From assembly GCA_030655215.1 (NCBI GenBank), contig JAURVZ010000071.1, positions 1 to 64,000 on the forward strand: 64,000 nt of DNA, given 5' to 3'. Position 1 is the stretch's first letter, and each line of letters starts with the position of its first letter. This stretch comes from Pseudolabrys sp. GTDB lineage: Bacteria; Pseudomonadota; Alphaproteobacteria; Rhizobiales; Xanthobacteraceae. A program made the translations under genes and the position numbers. Below, in pieces: positions 18,644 to 27,051 of the stretch. The notes beneath the pieces are model-generated. The model ran no database searches. It was not told the origin of the DNA and saw only the letters and a list, made by a program, of their open reading frames with translations.

Positions 18644-18985
18644 ATGCCCACTAAACCCACCGCCGACTTCGCCCAGTTCGACGCGCTCGATATCCGCGTC
18701 GGCCGTATCGTCAACGTCGAGGATGCCGCCACCAAGAAGCCGACCTACCGCATGACCATCGACTTCGGTGCCGACATCGGCACCAAGGTCTCGTGCGGCG
18801 CCTACAGGAACTATCCGAAGGAAAGCCTGATCGGCCAGCAGGTGCTGTGCGTGGTCAACTTCGCGCCACGGCGCATGGGCCCGGAAGTCTCGGAGGTGCT
18901 GGTGCTCGGCGTGCCGAATGCCGCCGGCGAGACGATCTATGTCACGCCGCAACAGCCGGTCGACCTCGGCGTGGCGCTGTTCTGA
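18644..18985 (+). CDS. csaA: tRNA-binding domain protein, CsaA-like secretion chaperone
   Basis: A 113-residue protein consisting only of an OB-fold tRNA-binding domain (EMAP II/Trbp111 type). Typical are FDALDIRVGRIVNVE at the start, the LIGQQVLCVVNFAPRRMGP core and the ending VTPQQPVDLGVALF. Bacillus CsaA binds unfolded preproteins and assists export; the same fold binds tRNA elbows in Trbp111. It is monocistronic, 20 bases from the convergent L,D-transpeptidase gene. Family certain, cellular role inferred. Confidence 0.9.
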   Translation: MPTKPTADFAQFDALDIRVGRIVNVEDAATKKPTYRMTIDFGADIGTKVSCGAYRNYPKESLIGQQVLCVVNFAPRRMGPEVSEVLVLGVPNAAGETIYVTPQQPVDLGVALF

Positions 18986-19005
18986 TGCGCGAGCCGCGCC
19001 GTCGA

Positions 19006-19611
19006 TCAGTAGCGCGTGCGATAGCTGGTCGAGCCGATATAGCGCGGCGGCTCGGTGAAGATCTGCTCGAAGCTGTCGAAGTCCCGGCCGGTGCGCGGGG
19101 TGTAATAACGCACCGAACGGCGCGGCGCCGTATCGGCAACGTTGTACACCGGACGCGCCGAGCTGCGCGACGCCATCAGCTCTTCGCCGCCGCCGGTGAC
19201 GACGATGCGCGTATTGCCGGCATTCGGCCGCACCAGTTCGAACAAGGTCGCGGCATTCTGCGGCGACAGGCGGATGCAGCCATGCGACGCCGGCCGGCCG
19301 AGCCGCGACACTTCGGTGCTGCCGTGAATCGCATAGCCATGATGGAAGAAGATCGAGTGCGGCATCGGCGACCAGTCATACTTGCGCGAATACCACTGAC
19401 GCTCGAGCCGCTCGGGACGGTAGCTGCCGACCGGTGTGCGATAGCCCCAACGCGCGGTCGATACCGGCCAGTGGTAGCGCGACACGCCATCGACCTCGAC
19501 GGTGAGCCGCTGCGCCGACTTGTCGACCGTGATGACAATGCCCGCCTGCGCGGCTGCGCTTGTCAGGACGAACAGGCCCGCCGCAAAGACGGCCTTGATG
19601 ACGGTACGCAT
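19006..19611 (-). CDS. L,D-transpeptidase (YkuD domain), exported
   Basis: A 201-residue periplasmic L,D-transpeptidase that forms 3-3 mDAP crosslinks in peptidoglycan or attaches proteins to it. The start at 19611 has GGGGAG six bases upstream and opens with a signal peptide ending at AQA (about residue 23); an earlier in-frame ATG is less well placed. The catalytic YkuD motif is intact: HG, then SHGCIRLS with the nucleophile Cys. The C-terminal 55 residues are Arg/Tyr-rich and low-complexity. It is divergent from mepA, whose product can cut the same bonds. Confidence 0.93.
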   Translation of the reverse strand: MRTVIKAVFAAGLFVLTSAAAQAGIVITVDKSAQRLTVEVDGVSRYHWPVSTARWGYRTPVGSYRPERLERQWYSRKYDWSPMPHSIFFHHGYAIHGSTEVSRLGRPASHGCIRLSPQNAATLFELVRPNAGNTRIVVTGGGEELMASRSSARPVYNVADTAPRRSVRYYTPRTGRDFDSFEQIFTEPPRYIGSTSYRTRY

Positions 19612-19737
19612 ACAAAACTCCCCAGCCACCCGTAACCTTATTCCCTTCGCCTCTGCGAAATCTATGCGCTTTTTGGTTACCGCGCCGGCCCGTTTCGCCT
19701 TGCGGCATGCGCCGGCAACGCCCTCGTAAAGCCATTG

Positions 19738-19745
19738 TTAACCAT
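19738..19745. promoter_or_regulatory. CtrA half-site-like motif between the L,D-transpeptidase and mepA
   Basis: TTAACCAT matches the half-site reported for the alphaproteobacterial cell-cycle regulator CtrA. It lies in the 259-base divergent region, 127 bases from one start and 126 from the other. A single 8-mer is weak evidence. Confidence 0.3.
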
Positions 19746-19806
19746 AAAAGTTACTGTGTCTGCTGGTCAATTGGCGGTTTTGCCGCAGCCGGGGCGGGTT
19801 CCGCCC

Positions 19807-19835
19807 GCGTTTAAACCATGGCGAGCGTTTAACCC
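19807..19835. promoter_or_regulatory. Direct repeat GCGTTTAA upstream of mepA
   Basis: GCGTTTAAACC (19807-19817) and GCGTTTAACCC (19825-19835) are spaced 18 bases apart, ending 35 bases before the mepA start. Two evenly phased TTTAA(A/C)C boxes suggest a regulator site, identity unknown. Confidence 0.35.
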
Positions 19836-19870
19836 TGACAGACCGCTGCGTAACCGATAGATCGGACGTC

Positions 19871-21052
19871 ATGCTGAGCCGTATTGCCATCTTTGCCGGA
19901 TTATTGGGCGTGCTGATCGTCGGCGCTGTCGCCGTTGAAACGCAGTCGCCCGATTGGCGCGCGCTGTGGAGCCCGCGCCAGGCACAGGCGCAGACCGCCG
20001 AGCCGCTGCCGGGCGAGAACACCCCGGCAGACGCCAAGCCCACCGAAGCCAAGCCGGCGGAAGCCCCACCGGTGCAGCCGCCGCAGGTTCTCGATCAGCC
20101 CGTTACACCGGCCCCTACCCCGCCGCCGGTCGTTGTCGCGCCCTCCGCCGAGCCGCCGGCCGTCGCCGTGACGCCGCCTTTGCCGCCGGAAAAGCCGGCC
20201 ACGGCTGAACCGAAAAAAGAAGCCCTGTCGGTGAAGCAGCGTTTCGCTGCCGAGAAGCTGCCGACCTTGGGCAAGGCCATGGCCATTGGCTATTACCCGC
20301 GCGGCTGTTTGCAAGGCGGCGTTGCGTTGCCGGTCAACGGCCCGACCTGGCAAGTCATGCGCATTTCGCGCAACCGCAATTGGGGCCACCCGAGCCTGGT
20401 CAACTTCCTGGAAAAATTCGCGCCTGCCGCATCGAAGGCGACCGGCTGGAAAGGCATTCTTGTTGGCGACATGGCGCAGCCGCGCGGCGGCCCGACGCCC
20501 TATGGCCATCGCAGCCACCAGACCGGGCTTGATGTCGATATCTGGTTCATGCCGATGCCGGGCCACACGCTGACATCGGAAGAGCGCGAGAAGACTTCGG
20601 CGATCAATCTCGTCGCCGATGACTGGAAGCGCGTCAATCCGAAAACATGGACGCCGCAGCACGCCTCTTTCATCAAGACAGCGGCTGAACAGCCGGGCGT
20701 CGAGCGCGTGTTGGTCAATGCCGCGATCAAGAAAGAAATGTGCCGCATGAACGGCAACCGCAAGGAGCCGTGGATGGCGAAGGTGCGGCCGTGGTACGCG
20801 CACCACGATCACATCCATGTCCGCTTGCAATGCCCGGCCGATTCACCGACCTGCCGCGGCCAGCCTTCTGTCACCGATGAAGAAGACAATGGCTGCAGCG
20901 ACAAGGCGCTCGACCACTGGTTCTCCGACAAGGTGCTGAACCCGCCGAAGCCGACCACACCGCCGAAGCCGCCGCGCCCGTTGACCATGGCCGACTTCCC
21001 GCCAGCCTGTCAGACCGTGCTCGCCGCGCCGGACAAGCCGCAGAAGAACTAG
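19871..21052 (+). CDS. mepA: Penicillin-insensitive murein endopeptidase MepA
   Basis: Zn-dependent LAS-family endopeptidase that cleaves D-Ala-mDAP (4-3) and mDAP-mDAP (3-3) crosslinks in the periplasm. The 393 residues begin with a hydrophobic signal/anchor (4-22), followed by an unusually long Pro/Ala/Glu-rich linker (about 40-115), then the catalytic domain. Zn ligands are in HRSHQTGLDVDIW (His and Asp) and HHDHIHVRLQC. The C-terminus is again Pro-rich (PPKPTTPPKPPRP). Compared with E. coli MepA (about 270), the extra length is the linker, which may span the cell wall. It is divergent from the L,D-transpeptidase gene. Confidence 0.95.
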   Translation: MLSRIAIFAGLLGVLIVGAVAVETQSPDWRALWSPRQAQAQTAEPLPGENTPADAKPTEAKPAEAPPVQPPQVLDQPVTPAPTPPPVVVAPSAEPPAVAVTPPLPPEKPATAEPKKEALSVKQRFAAEKLPTLGKAMAIGYYPRGCLQGGVALPVNGPTWQVMRISRNRNWGHPSLVNFLEKFAPAASKATGWKGILVGDMAQPRGGPTPYGHRSHQTGLDVDIWFMPMPGHTLTSEEREKTSAINLVADDWKRVNPKTWTPQHASFIKTAAEQPGVERVLVNAAIKKEMCRMNGNRKEPWMAKVRPWYAHHDHIHVRLQCPADSPTCRGQPSVTDEEDNGCSDKALDHWFSDKVLNPPKPTTPPKPPRPLTMADFPPACQTVLAAPDKPQKN

Positions 21053-21143
21053 TTCTGCAATCCGTGCGCGCTGGCGCACGTAGCAAAAACGTGCGATCCG
21101 GTTGCGCGCTAAAAAACAAACTCAAATTCCGGGAAGAAACATC

Positions 21144-21995
21144 ATGCAGCTCTGCCGCTTCAACGATAATCGTTTGGGCCTCGTTGAAGGCGATCGCGTC
21201 AAGGACGTCACGGCGGCGTTGAAGATCCTGCCCGCGGCCCACTATCCCCTGCCCACTTACGATTTGATGATCGCCAACCTGCCGGCCGTGCGCGCGGAAG
21301 TCGAAAAGCTTGCTAAAGATGCCAAGGTTCTGGCGCTGGCCGATGTCGCGCTGCTGTCACCGGTCGCCAATCCGGGCAAGATTGTTGCAGCACCAGTGAA
21401 CTACAAGAAGCATCTGGAAGAAGCGCAGACCGATCCGGCGCTGCATCTCCAGAACAAAATCGCGGAAATCCAGCGCGTCGGTCTGTTCCTGAAGGCGACC
21501 AGTTCGCTCGGCGGCGCCAGCCAGGACATCGTCATCCGCCATCCTGATCGCCGCACCGACCACGAGATCGAACTCGTCGCCATCATCGGCAGCAAGTGCG
21601 ACCGCGCGACGCGCGAGAATGCGCTATCGCATGTCGCCGGCTATTGCATCGGCCTCGACATCACGGTGCGCGGTCCGGAAGAGCGGAGCTTGCGCAAGTC
21701 GATCGACACTTATTCGGTGATGGGCCCTTACATGGTCACCGCCGACAGCGTGAAGAACCCGGACAATCTCGGCTTTGAACTCACCGTCAACGGCGAGCCG
21801 CGGCAGAAGGCCAACACCAACGATCTCATCATCGGCATTGCCGACCTGATCGTGTTTGCCTCAGCCTATTACACCTTGATGCCGGGCGACCTGCTGATGA
21901 CCGGCACGCCGGAAGGCGTCGCGCCGATCGTACCCGGCGATGTCATCGATGCGCGGATTGATCAGTTGGGCGAGATGCAGGTGAAGGTGAGGTAG
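21144..21995 (+). CDS. Fumarylacetoacetate hydrolase family protein
   Basis: A 283-residue FAH-fold enzyme; such proteins hydrolyse or decarboxylate acylpyruvates and related oxo acids with Mg or Mn. The N-terminal cap is MQLCRFNDNRLGLVEG. The metal-binding part shows EIQRVGLFLKATSSL, DHEIELVAIIG, GYCIGLDITVRGPEERSLRKS (partly quoted), LMTGTPEGVAPIVPGD. I start it at 21144, where the family N-terminus begins and a GGGAAG precedes by 8 bases; a 14-residue extension upstream is basic and unlike the family. Monocistronic by spacing; substrate not determinable. Confidence 0.9.
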   Translation: MQLCRFNDNRLGLVEGDRVKDVTAALKILPAAHYPLPTYDLMIANLPAVRAEVEKLAKDAKVLALADVALLSPVANPGKIVAAPVNYKKHLEEAQTDPALHLQNKIAEIQRVGLFLKATSSLGGASQDIVIRHPDRRTDHEIELVAIIGSKCDRATRENALSHVAGYCIGLDITVRGPEERSLRKSIDTYSVMGPYMVTADSVKNPDNLGFELTVNGEPRQKANTNDLIIGIADLIVFASAYYTLMPGDLLMTGTPEGVAPIVPGDVIDARIDQLGEMQVKVR

Positions 21996-22001
21996 CCTCT
22001 T

Positions 22002-22129
22002 GCCCCGGACGCGGCGCGATACGAAACGAAGTGAAGTATAGCGACGCAGAGCCGGGGCCGTTCCGCCCACCGAATGCGTGACGATCCCGGTTCTGCAGCG
22101 CACCGTTTCACGCTGCGCTGCGCCCGGGA
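22002..22129. repeat. Two-hairpin intergenic repeat, CCCGGG type (copy A)
   Basis: The first hairpin pairs GCCCCGG (22002-22008) with CCGGGGC (22052-22058), the second TCCCGG (22085-22090) with CCCGGGA (22123-22129), with an inner GCAGCG/CGCTGC stem. It occupies the convergent gap between the FAH gene and the AsnC-type regulator and resembles copies at 36266-36385 and 51186-51303. Confidence 0.7.
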
Positions 22130-22135
22130 CAAGGC

Positions 22136-22606
22136 TCACGCCACCGGCAACACATTCGTGTACTTCACCTGCTCCAGCGCGAAGCTCGACTCGATCGAGG
22201 CAATGCCTTCGAGCCGCGTCAGCTTGGTCTTGAGAAAGCGCTCATAAGCGGCAAGGTCCGGCACCACGACGCGTAGCCAGTAATCGCGCGGGCCGGTCAT
22301 CAAGTAGCACTCCAGCACTTCCGGCCAACGCGCGATGGTCTTGGCGAATTTGTCGAGCAGATCCTCTTTCTGCTTCTCGAGTTTGACGGAGATGAAGACG
22401 CTGACCGGCAGCCCCGCCGCCCTTTGATCGAGCACCGCGACATAGCGCGCGATGACACCGGACTTCTCCAGAATGCGCACGCGGCGCAAGCAAGGTGACG
22501 GCGACAGTCCGACCTTTCCAGCGAGATCGTTGATGCTCATGCGGCCATCAACCTGCAACAACGCGAGAATCTTGAGGTCAACCGCATCGAGGGTTGGAAT
22601 TGGCAT
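22136..22606 (-). CDS. Lrp/AsnC-family transcriptional regulator
   Basis: A 156-residue regulator with the N-terminal winged helix-turn-helix (about 8-55: DLKILALLQVDGRMSINDLA, LSPSPCLRRVRILEKSGVI) and the C-terminal RAM ligand-binding domain (about 70-150: MTGPRDYWLRVVVPDLAAYE). These proteins form octameric discs and respond to amino acids. AGGTGA precedes the ATG by 4 bases. It is divergent from the E1-type oxoacid dehydrogenase 145 bases away, the arrangement of mdeR with the methionine-degradation genes in Pseudomonas putida, so it probably controls that gene. Confidence 0.92.
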   Translation of the reverse strand: MPIPTLDAVDLKILALLQVDGRMSINDLAGKVGLSPSPCLRRVRILEKSGVIARYVAVLDQRAAGLPVSVFISVKLEKQKEDLLDKFAKTIARWPEVLECYLMTGPRDYWLRVVVPDLAAYERFLKTKLTRLEGIASIESSFALEQVKYTNVLPVA

Positions 22607-22695
22607 AAGTCACCTGCTTTTGACGTTAAAGTAGCGGAACACGCCAATCAACGCCAAATTCATAACGGAAATTGGCAGGTATCGCCAGCGTTTCT

Positions 22696-22748
22696 CCGTC
22701 ATCCTGAGGTGTGAGCCGTGCTCACGGCGAGCCTCGAAGGATAGACGG
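22696..22748. repeat. Interspersed palindrome directly upstream of the E1 gene
   Basis: Outer arms CCGTC (22696-22700) and GACGG (22744-22748), ATCCT/AGGAT (22701-22705, 22738-22742), GAGG/CCTC, and an inner hairpin GTGAGC-CGT-GCTCAC (22711-22725). The core (CCTGAGG...CCTCGAAGGAT) resembles a repeat common in Bradyrhizobium-type genomes. It ends 3 bases before the E1 start codon and contains the only ribosome-site-like AAGGA. Confidence 0.7.
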
Positions 22749-22751
22749 CCC

Positions 22752-25151
22752 ATGACCACGATCTCCACCGACAAACTCGCTGCCCTCAGCGCCCTCGAGC
22801 GCAAGGTGCTGTGGCTGGCCAGTTGGACCATCCACAACGCCAATCATCTGCGCGAGAGCACGGACGGCCTGAAGGTCGGCGGCCATCAGGCCTCATCGGC
22901 GTCGCTCGCCACCATCATGACGGCTTTGTATTTCGATGTGCTGCGACCGCAGGACCGAGTCGCCGTCAAGCCGCACGCCTCGCCGATCTTCCACGCCATC
23001 CAGTACATGCTCGGCAAGCAGACGCAGGAGAAGCTGGAAAACTTCCGCGGCTACAAGGGCGCGCAGAGCTATCCGTCGCGCACCAAGGACACTGACGATG
23101 TCGACTTCTCGACCGGCTCGGTCGGTCTCGGCGTCGCGCAAACCTTGTTCTCGTCGCTGGTGCAGGATTACGTCCGCGCGCATGGCTGGGGCTTGAACCG
23201 TCCGGAAGGCCGCACCATCGCTTTGGTTGGTGACGCCGAACTCGACGAAGGCAATATCTTTGAAGCGCTGCTCGATGGCTGGAAGCAGGGCCTGCGCAAT
23301 TGCTGGTGGATCATCGACTATAACCGCCAAAGCCTCGACGCCGTCGTGCGCGAAGGATTGTGGGAACGTTACGAGCAGCTGTTCAAGAATTTCGGCTGGG
23401 ATGTCGTCATCGTCAAATACGGCGCGCTGCAACAAGCGGCGTTCAAGGAGCCGGGCGGCGACAAGCTCAAGTCATGGATTGATAACTGCCCGAACCAACT
23501 CTACTCGGCGCTGGTGTTTGCGGGCGGCGCGGCGTGGCGCAAGCGCCTCAATGACGAAATCGGCGATCAGGGCGATGTCTCGAAGCTGATTGCCAAGCGT
23601 AGCGATGATGAGCTCGCCGCGCTGATGAACAATCTCGGCGGCCATGATTTGCCCGCCGTGCTCGCTGCGTTCAACAGCGTCACCACCGACAAGCCGACCT
23701 GCTTCATCTGTTACACGGTGAAGGGCTTCGGCCTGCCGATGGCCGGCCACAAGGACAACCACGCCGGCATGATGACGACGGCGCAGATGGAGATCTTCCA
23801 GAAGGCCATGGGCGTGCGCGCCGGGCATGAATGGGACAAGTTTGAAGCCATCGCTCAGCCTGAGAAGATACAGGCGTTTCTCGATTCTGTGCCGTTCGCC
23901 GCGGAAAAGAACCGCCGGCTTGAGGCGCCGATGATCGACGTGCCGGCCGACATTCCAATCACCATTCAGCCGGTGATGGCAACGCAGAATGGCTTCGGCG
24001 CCGTGCTCAATGAGATCGGCCGCAGCGACAGCGAATTCGCGCAGCGCATCGTCACCACCTCGCCCGATGTCACCGTGTCGACCAATCTCGGCCCCTGGGT
24101 GAACCGGCGCGGCCTGTTCGCGCGCGAGTCGATGGCCGACACGTTCAAGAGCGAGCGCATTCCCTCGACCTTCAATTGGGAATTCTCGCCGAAGGGCCAG
24201 CACATGGAGCTCGGCATTGCCGAGATGAACCTGTTCGTCATGCTGTCGGCGCTCGGCCTGTCGCATTCGATCAATGGCGAACGCCTGCTGCCGATCGGCA
24301 CCTTGTACGATCCGTTCATCGCGCGCGGCCTCGATGCACTGAACTATGCCTGTTACCAGGACGCGCGCTTCATGGTGGTGGCGACGCCGTCCGGCATTAC
24401 GCTCGCCGGTGAAGGTGGCGCGCATCAATCGATCGCCGAACCCTTGATCGGCATTGCGCAGGATGGCCTCGCCTCGTTCGAGCCCGCCTTCGTTGATGAG
24501 TTGTCGGTGATCATGAACTGGGCCTTCAACTACATGCAGAAGGACGGCACTGAAGAGGCGTCGGAAAAGAACTGGCTGCGTGATGAGACCGGCGGCTCGG
24601 TGTATCTGCGCCTGTCGACGCGGCCGATCGAACAGATCAAGCGCGAGATGACGCCCGAATTGCGCAGCGACATCGTCGATGGCGCCTATTGGCTGCGCAA
24701 GCCGGGCCCGAATTGCCAGATCGTTGTCGCCTATAGCGGCGCCATCGCGCCGGAAGCGATCAACGCCGTCGGCCTGATGGCGGAAGACCGCCGCGACATC
24801 GGCCTGCTTGCCGTCACCTCCGCCGACCGCCTCAATGCCGGCTGGAGCGCGGCGCAGCGCGCGCGTGAACGCGGCCTGGTGCATGCGCGCTCGCACATCG
24901 AACGCCTGCTCGGCGACCTGCCGTCGAACTGCGGCATCGTCACTGTTGTGGATGGCCATCCGGCGACGTTGGCGTGGCTGGGCGCCGTGCTCGGTAACCG
25001 CACCCGCGCACTCGGTGTCGAGCATTTCGGCCAGACCGGAACGCTCGCCGATTTGTACCGGCACTATGGCATCGACTCGAATGCCATCATCGCCGCGGCG
25101 CAGGCGATCGCGCCGGGCAAGCCGATCCGGTTCCTGAAGGCTTTGCCGTGA
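22752..25151 (+). CDS. Homodimeric 2-oxoacid dehydrogenase E1 component (AceE/MdeB-like)
   Basis: A 799-residue ThDP enzyme of the AceE/transketolase type, with both ThDP-binding halves in one chain. Visible are a GDAELDEGN motif (about 159-167) with the downstream WIIDYNRQSLD, HKDNHAGMM, a second-half EFSPKGQHMELGIAEMNLF (about 477-495) and GEGGAHQS. It is shorter than E. coli AceE (887) and close in length to MdeB, the E1 paralogue tied to 2-oxobutyrate from methionine breakdown in Pseudomonas. The divergent Lrp/AsnC regulator supports that parallel. No methionine gamma-lyase, E2 or E3 is adjacent. Some genomes label such proteins transketolase. Confidence 0.82.
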   Translation: MTTISTDKLAALSALERKVLWLASWTIHNANHLRESTDGLKVGGHQASSASLATIMTALYFDVLRPQDRVAVKPHASPIFHAIQYMLGKQTQEKLENFRGYKGAQSYPSRTKDTDDVDFSTGSVGLGVAQTLFSSLVQDYVRAHGWGLNRPEGRTIALVGDAELDEGNIFEALLDGWKQGLRNCWWIIDYNRQSLDAVVREGLWERYEQLFKNFGWDVVIVKYGALQQAAFKEPGGDKLKSWIDNCPNQLYSALVFAGGAAWRKRLNDEIGDQGDVSKLIAKRSDDELAALMNNLGGHDLPAVLAAFNSVTTDKPTCFICYTVKGFGLPMAGHKDNHAGMMTTAQMEIFQKAMGVRAGHEWDKFEAIAQPEKIQAFLDSVPFAAEKNRRLEAPMIDVPADIPITIQPVMATQNGFGAVLNEIGRSDSEFAQRIVTTSPDVTVSTNLGPWVNRRGLFARESMADTFKSERIPSTFNWEFSPKGQHMELGIAEMNLFVMLSALGLSHSINGERLLPIGTLYDPFIARGLDALNYACYQDARFMVVATPSGITLAGEGGAHQSIAEPLIGIAQDGLASFEPAFVDELSVIMNWAFNYMQKDGTEEASEKNWLRDETGGSVYLRLSTRPIEQIKREMTPELRSDIVDGAYWLRKPGPNCQIVVAYSGAIAPEAINAVGLMAEDRRDIGLLAVTSADRLNAGWSAAQRARERGLVHARSHIERLLGDLPSNCGIVTVVDGHPATLAWLGAVLGNRTRALGVEHFGQTGTLADLYRHYGIDSNAIIAAAQAIAPGKPIRFLKALP

Positions 25152-25159
25152 GGCAAACT

Positions 25160-25246
25160 CCGTTCGTTCCCGCGAAAGCGGGAACCCAGTTCTAATGCTG
25201 CAATGCTTGGCTCAGTCTGGGTCCCCGCTTTCGCGGGGACGAACGG
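25160..25246. repeat. 30-bp inverted repeat with nested hairpins at a convergent junction
   Basis: Arms 25160-25189 and 25217-25246 are complementary at 28 of 30 positions. Each arm folds by itself: TTCCCGC-GAAA-GCGGGAA and TCCCCGC-TTTC-GCGGGGA. The two arm differences preserve pairing inside each small hairpin. It lies between the E1 gene and the convergent GMC gene and can serve as a bidirectional 3'-end structure. Confidence 0.75.
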
Positions 25247-25252
25247 AGAAAA

Positions 25253-26878
25253 TTAGCGGCCATCTTCAAGAATCATCGCCGCGCCCTTCTCGGCAATCAT
25301 GATGGTCGGCGAATTGGTATTGCCCGAGGTGATCGAGGGCATCACCGACGCATCGATGACGCGCAATCCATCAATGCCGATAACCCGCAACCGCGCATCG
25401 ACCACCGCGCTGACATCGTCATCGCGGCCCATCTTCGCCGTGCCGACCGGATGGAAGATCGTCGTGCCGATATCGCCGGCGGCCTTCTCCAGCGCCGCCT
25501 CGTCATCGCTCGGCACTTGCGAACCCGGCAGATACTCCACCGGCGCATAACGCTGCAACGCCTGCTGCCCGACAATACCGCGCGTGACGCGGATCGAATC
25601 CGCCGCAACGCGCCGGTCCTCCGGCGTCGACAGATAATTCGGCGCAATTGCCGGTGCCTTGGCCGGATCGGCCGATTTCAACGTCAAAGTCCCGCGCGAG
25701 GTCGGCCGCAAATTGGCAACGCTCGCCGTGAAGGCTGGGAACGGATGCAGCGGATCGCCGAACTTCTCCAGCGACAAGGGCTGCACATGATACTGGATGT
25801 TGGCACGGTCCTGATGCGGATCGGATTTGGTAAAGGCGCCAAGCTGCGACGGCGACATCGTCATCGGCCCGCGCCGCCGCAGGAAATAATCGAGGCCCAT
25901 GCCGGTGCGGCCGAGCAATGACGCATTGATCGCGTTCAGCGTCTTGACGCCCGACACTTTGTAGATCGTGCGCAACTGCAAATGGTCCTGCAGATTGCTG
26001 CCGACGCCCGGCTTGTCGAGCACCATTTCAATGCCGTGCTGCGCCAATTGCCCGCCCGGCCCGACCCCCGACAGCATCAGCAAATGCGGGGAACCGATCG
26101 CGCCCGCCGACAAGATCACCTCACCGCGGCAACGCGCCGAGCGCAATTCACCGCCCTGCCCGAAGCGCACGCCGTTCGCCCGCTTCCCATCGAACGTCAC
26201 TGCTTCCGCCGCACATCCCGACTCGACGCGCAAATTCTTGCGCCCCATCACCGGCTTCAGGAATCCGCGCGCCGCCGACCAGCGCCGCCCGCGCCGTTGA
26301 TTGACGTGGAAATAGCCGATGCCCTCATTGTCGCCGGTGTTGAAGTCCTCCACCGCCGGAATGCCGTATTGCACCGCCGCCTGCCGGAACGCCTCCAATA
26401 TCTCCCACGACAGCCGCTGCTTCTCGACACGCCATTCGCCGCCGGCGCCATGCTCATCGCCAACCACAAAATGGTCGACATGCTTGCGGAAGAACGGCCG
26501 CACGTCGTTCCACGACCAGCCGGGCAAGCCGAGCTGCCGCCATTGGTCGTAATCGGTCGCCTGCCCGAGCATGTAAATCATGCCGTTGATCGCCGACGAG
26601 CCGCCGAGCACCTTGCCGCGCGGATAATTCAGCGCGCGGCCGTTCAACCCCGGCTCCGGCTCGGTCTTGAACATCCAGTCGGCGCGCGGATTGCCGATGG
26701 CAAACAGATAGCCGACCGGAATGTGAAACCAGATCCAGTTGTCGTGGCCGCCGGCTTCCAGCAGCAGCACGCGCTTGCCCGGATCGGCGGACAACCGGTT
26801 TGCCAGAACACAACCGGCGGAGCCCGCGCCCACGATGATGTAGTCGAATTCGCCCTCGATCGGCGCAGCCACAGCCAT
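25253..26878 (-). CDS. GMC-family FAD oxidoreductase (choline dehydrogenase-like)
   Basis: A 541-residue flavoprotein with the FAD-binding DYIIVGAGSAGCVLANRL at 12-30, the GMC signature around YPRGKVLGGSSAINGMIYM (about 87-105) and the catalytic HPVGTAKMG near 470, plus the C-terminal NSPTIMIAEKGA. The family oxidises alcohols such as choline, aliphatic alcohols or polyethylene glycol, passing electrons to the respiratory chain. The GAGGGAG ribosome site places the start at the ATG 26878, not the GTG two codons earlier. No betaine aldehyde dehydrogenase or choline transporter is near, so choline is not assured. Confidence 0.9.
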   Translation of the reverse strand: MAVAAPIEGEFDYIIVGAGSAGCVLANRLSADPGKRVLLLEAGGHDNWIWFHIPVGYLFAIGNPRADWMFKTEPEPGLNGRALNYPRGKVLGGSSAINGMIYMLGQATDYDQWRQLGLPGWSWNDVRPFFRKHVDHFVVGDEHGAGGEWRVEKQRLSWEILEAFRQAAVQYGIPAVEDFNTGDNEGIGYFHVNQRRGRRWSAARGFLKPVMGRKNLRVESGCAAEAVTFDGKRANGVRFGQGGELRSARCRGEVILSAGAIGSPHLLMLSGVGPGGQLAQHGIEMVLDKPGVGSNLQDHLQLRTIYKVSGVKTLNAINASLLGRTGMGLDYFLRRRGPMTMSPSQLGAFTKSDPHQDRANIQYHVQPLSLEKFGDPLHPFPAFTASVANLRPTSRGTLTLKSADPAKAPAIAPNYLSTPEDRRVAADSIRVTRGIVGQQALQRYAPVEYLPGSQVPSDDEAALEKAAGDIGTTIFHPVGTAKMGRDDDVSAVVDARLRVIGIDGLRVIDASVMPSITSGNTNSPTIMIAEKGAAMILEDGR

Positions 26879-27051
26879 AGTCACTCCCTCGGCGTTTCTG
26901 CGCCGGACTTTACCTTTATGCGCAAGACTTGCTAGGCTGAAGTCCTGAAGCGTGCCGTGCGTGCGCCTCGTGCAGCCGGAACGGCGGTTCCGACGTTTTC
27001 TTCCCGAAGTCTCAACCTTATGGTCGCGTTGCGCGGCCGTGGAGAACCGCC

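Noticed and set aside
23472-25064. Long open frame of 530 codons antisense to the E1 gene
   Set aside because: His/Arg/Gln-rich translation with no domain, a product of high-GC codon bias opposite a real gene.
26922-26932. GCAAGACTTGC palindrome between the GMC gene and modA as a ModE or other operator
   Set aside because: Short, single, and unlike known ModE sites; expected by chance at this length.
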